From the NCBI GenBank assembly GCA_040752295.1, contig JBFMFE010000194.1, positions 1-6,044 on the forward strand: a DNA stretch of 6,044 bases, read 5' to 3'. The position numbers were made by a program, and so were the translations under genes. The notes under the pieces were generated by a model that ran no database searches, had not been told where the DNA came from, and worked only from the letters and a program-made list of their open reading frames with translations. Below, one piece after another: positions 5,679 to 6,044 of this stretch (position 1 is the stretch's first letter; the number at the start of each line of letters is the position of its first letter). The DNA is from JBFMFE01 sp040752295 (GTDB taxonomy: Bacteria; UBP15; UBA6099; JBFMBQ01).

Positions 5679-5934
5679 GGTCGTCGAAAAAACGATTTAG
5701 AAACGGAAAACGCGGAAAAAAAAGAATAACGAATATCCAGATCAGATGCCGGGGCATATTACTCGGAGCAATAAATACTTCACAATATTGCTATTCCCCT
5801 GAAGGCGGGAATTCATATAAGACCCAACTTACCCCCGAAAGATTGAGAAAAGGAGGCTTTGCATCTGATATTTTTATCTTTTTTTGCTTTCAAATGTTGT
5901 CTCTAATTTGAAAAATGAAATTTTAATAAATGTA
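5679..5934. other. AT-rich intergenic stretch without a supported gene
   Basis: Composition drops sharply after the stop at 5678, with several A-runs and T-runs. I see no gene. Contents: a 9-bp inverted repeat (ATCAGATGC 5741-5749 with GCATCTGAT 5861-5869), a 6-bp stem (5793-5798 with 5807-5812), an orphan Shine-Dalgarno-like AAAAGGAGG (5848-5856) with no well-placed ATG or GTG, and a weak 4-bp stem followed by seven T (5867-5885) that might act as a poor terminator. The left end of the insertion sequence implied downstream should lie here, but I cannot place it. Confidence 0.4.
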
Positions 5935-5992
5935 TTGACATACCTTGCCAAATCATATATAATTTCAAAGAACACGGGTAGTCTCTAATATG
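5896..5992 (+). repeat. Direct repeat flanking the transposase promoter
   Basis: GTCTCTAAT occurs at 5899-5907 and 5981-5989. With flanks the match is 13 of 15 (5896-5910 and 5978-5992). The copies are 82 bases apart: one lies upstream of the -35 box, the other ends on the ATG. They might be paired operator sites or transposase-binding sites; chance is possible in AT-rich DNA. Confidence 0.5.
5935..5963 (+). promoter_or_regulatory. Perfect consensus sigma70-type promoter
   Basis: TTGACA (5935-5940) and TATAAT (5958-5963) are separated by exactly 17 bases, a full consensus match. Predicted start is near 5970, giving a leader of about 20 bases to ATG 5990. No strong Shine-Dalgarno is visible (GGGTAG at 5976-5981 is weak), so strong transcription may be paired with weak translation, as is common for transposases. 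Confidence 0.85.
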
Positions 5993-6044
5993 TTCATTAA
6001 ACGAAACAAGACAAAAATCAGGGGAAAAACCTACGGGGCGACCC
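5990..6044 (+). CDS. IS1634-family transposase, N-terminal fragment
   Basis: Only the first 18 codons are present; the window edge cuts the gene. The peptide MFIKRNKTKIRGKTYGAT matches the way IS1634-type (IS4-like DDE) transposases begin, roughly MFI+R..K+I+GKTY, as I recall the family. Catalytic DDE residues would be downstream and cannot be checked. A strong promoter stands immediately upstream and the local DNA is AT-rich, unlike the pheST-ribD block, consistent with a recently inserted element. The identification rests on a short stretch and could be wrong. The element's terminal repeat was not found. Confidence 0.6.
   Translation, partial: MFIKRNKTKIRGKTYGAT

Noticed and set aside
5848..5907. 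Short ORF after the strong AAAAGGAGG in the AT-rich spacer
   Set aside because: Only TTG at 2 bases or CTG at 8 bases follows; the peptide would be 15 residues or fewer, with no further support.
5273..5911. A 212-codon plus-strand frame overlapping the coiled-coil gene
   Set aside because: It is the shifted frame of the coiled-coil gene plus AT-rich spacer; the 5283 frame has a clear coiled coil, repeat and membrane helix.
1..6044. CRISPR array, tRNA or rRNA gene
   Set aside because: No spaced repeats, cloverleaf or rRNA-like stretches were seen on either strand.

Overview
The window comes from a GC-rich bacterium. A compact plus-strand block of housekeeping genes sits between two AT-richer, repeat-bearing flanks. 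The sequence alone does not fix the phylum. The PheS form with four cysteines, the small tail-anchored coiled-coil protein, the palindromic intergenic repeats and the IS1634-like transposase start are what one meets in uncultured or deep-branching bacterial genomes, but that is an impression and not an assignment.

Layout: (1) 1-352 is non-coding. It holds a palindromic repeat (90-131), a tentative promoter (173-201) and GC-rich hairpins (222-288). (2) 353-5068 is a likely operon, pheS-pheT-ribD, all on the plus strand with gaps of 87 and 33 bases and no visible terminator. PheS and PheT form the alpha2beta2 phenylalanyl-tRNA synthetase. RibD is the bifunctional deaminase/reductase of riboflavin synthesis. 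No other rib gene is in the window. (3) A near-consensus promoter (5041-5069) is buried in the 3' end of ribD, and its -10 box overlaps the ribD stop codon. It points into about 200 bases of elaborately self-complementary sequence (5076-5274). I read this as a structured RNA: a long closing stem with a roughly symmetric large bubble, a 56-base upper hairpin with two symmetric tandem GA/GA steps, and 5' and 3' hairpins that compete with the closing stem. It is either a stand-alone RNA or the leader of the next gene. (4) 5283-5678 encodes a 131-residue coiled-coil protein with a C-terminal membrane anchor and a tandem 33-base (11-residue) repeat. (5) 5679-6044 is AT-rich and unlike the rest. It carries a perfect consensus sigma70-type promoter (TTGACA, 17 bases, TATAAT) and the first 18 codons of what looks like an IS1634-family transposase, cut by the window edge.

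The most promising undescribed element is the 5076-5274 RNA. I do not recognise it as a known riboswitch or ribozyme. Its outline resembles a 6S-type RNA, but this is an inference from hand-drawn pairing. Covariance search and homologue comparison would decide.
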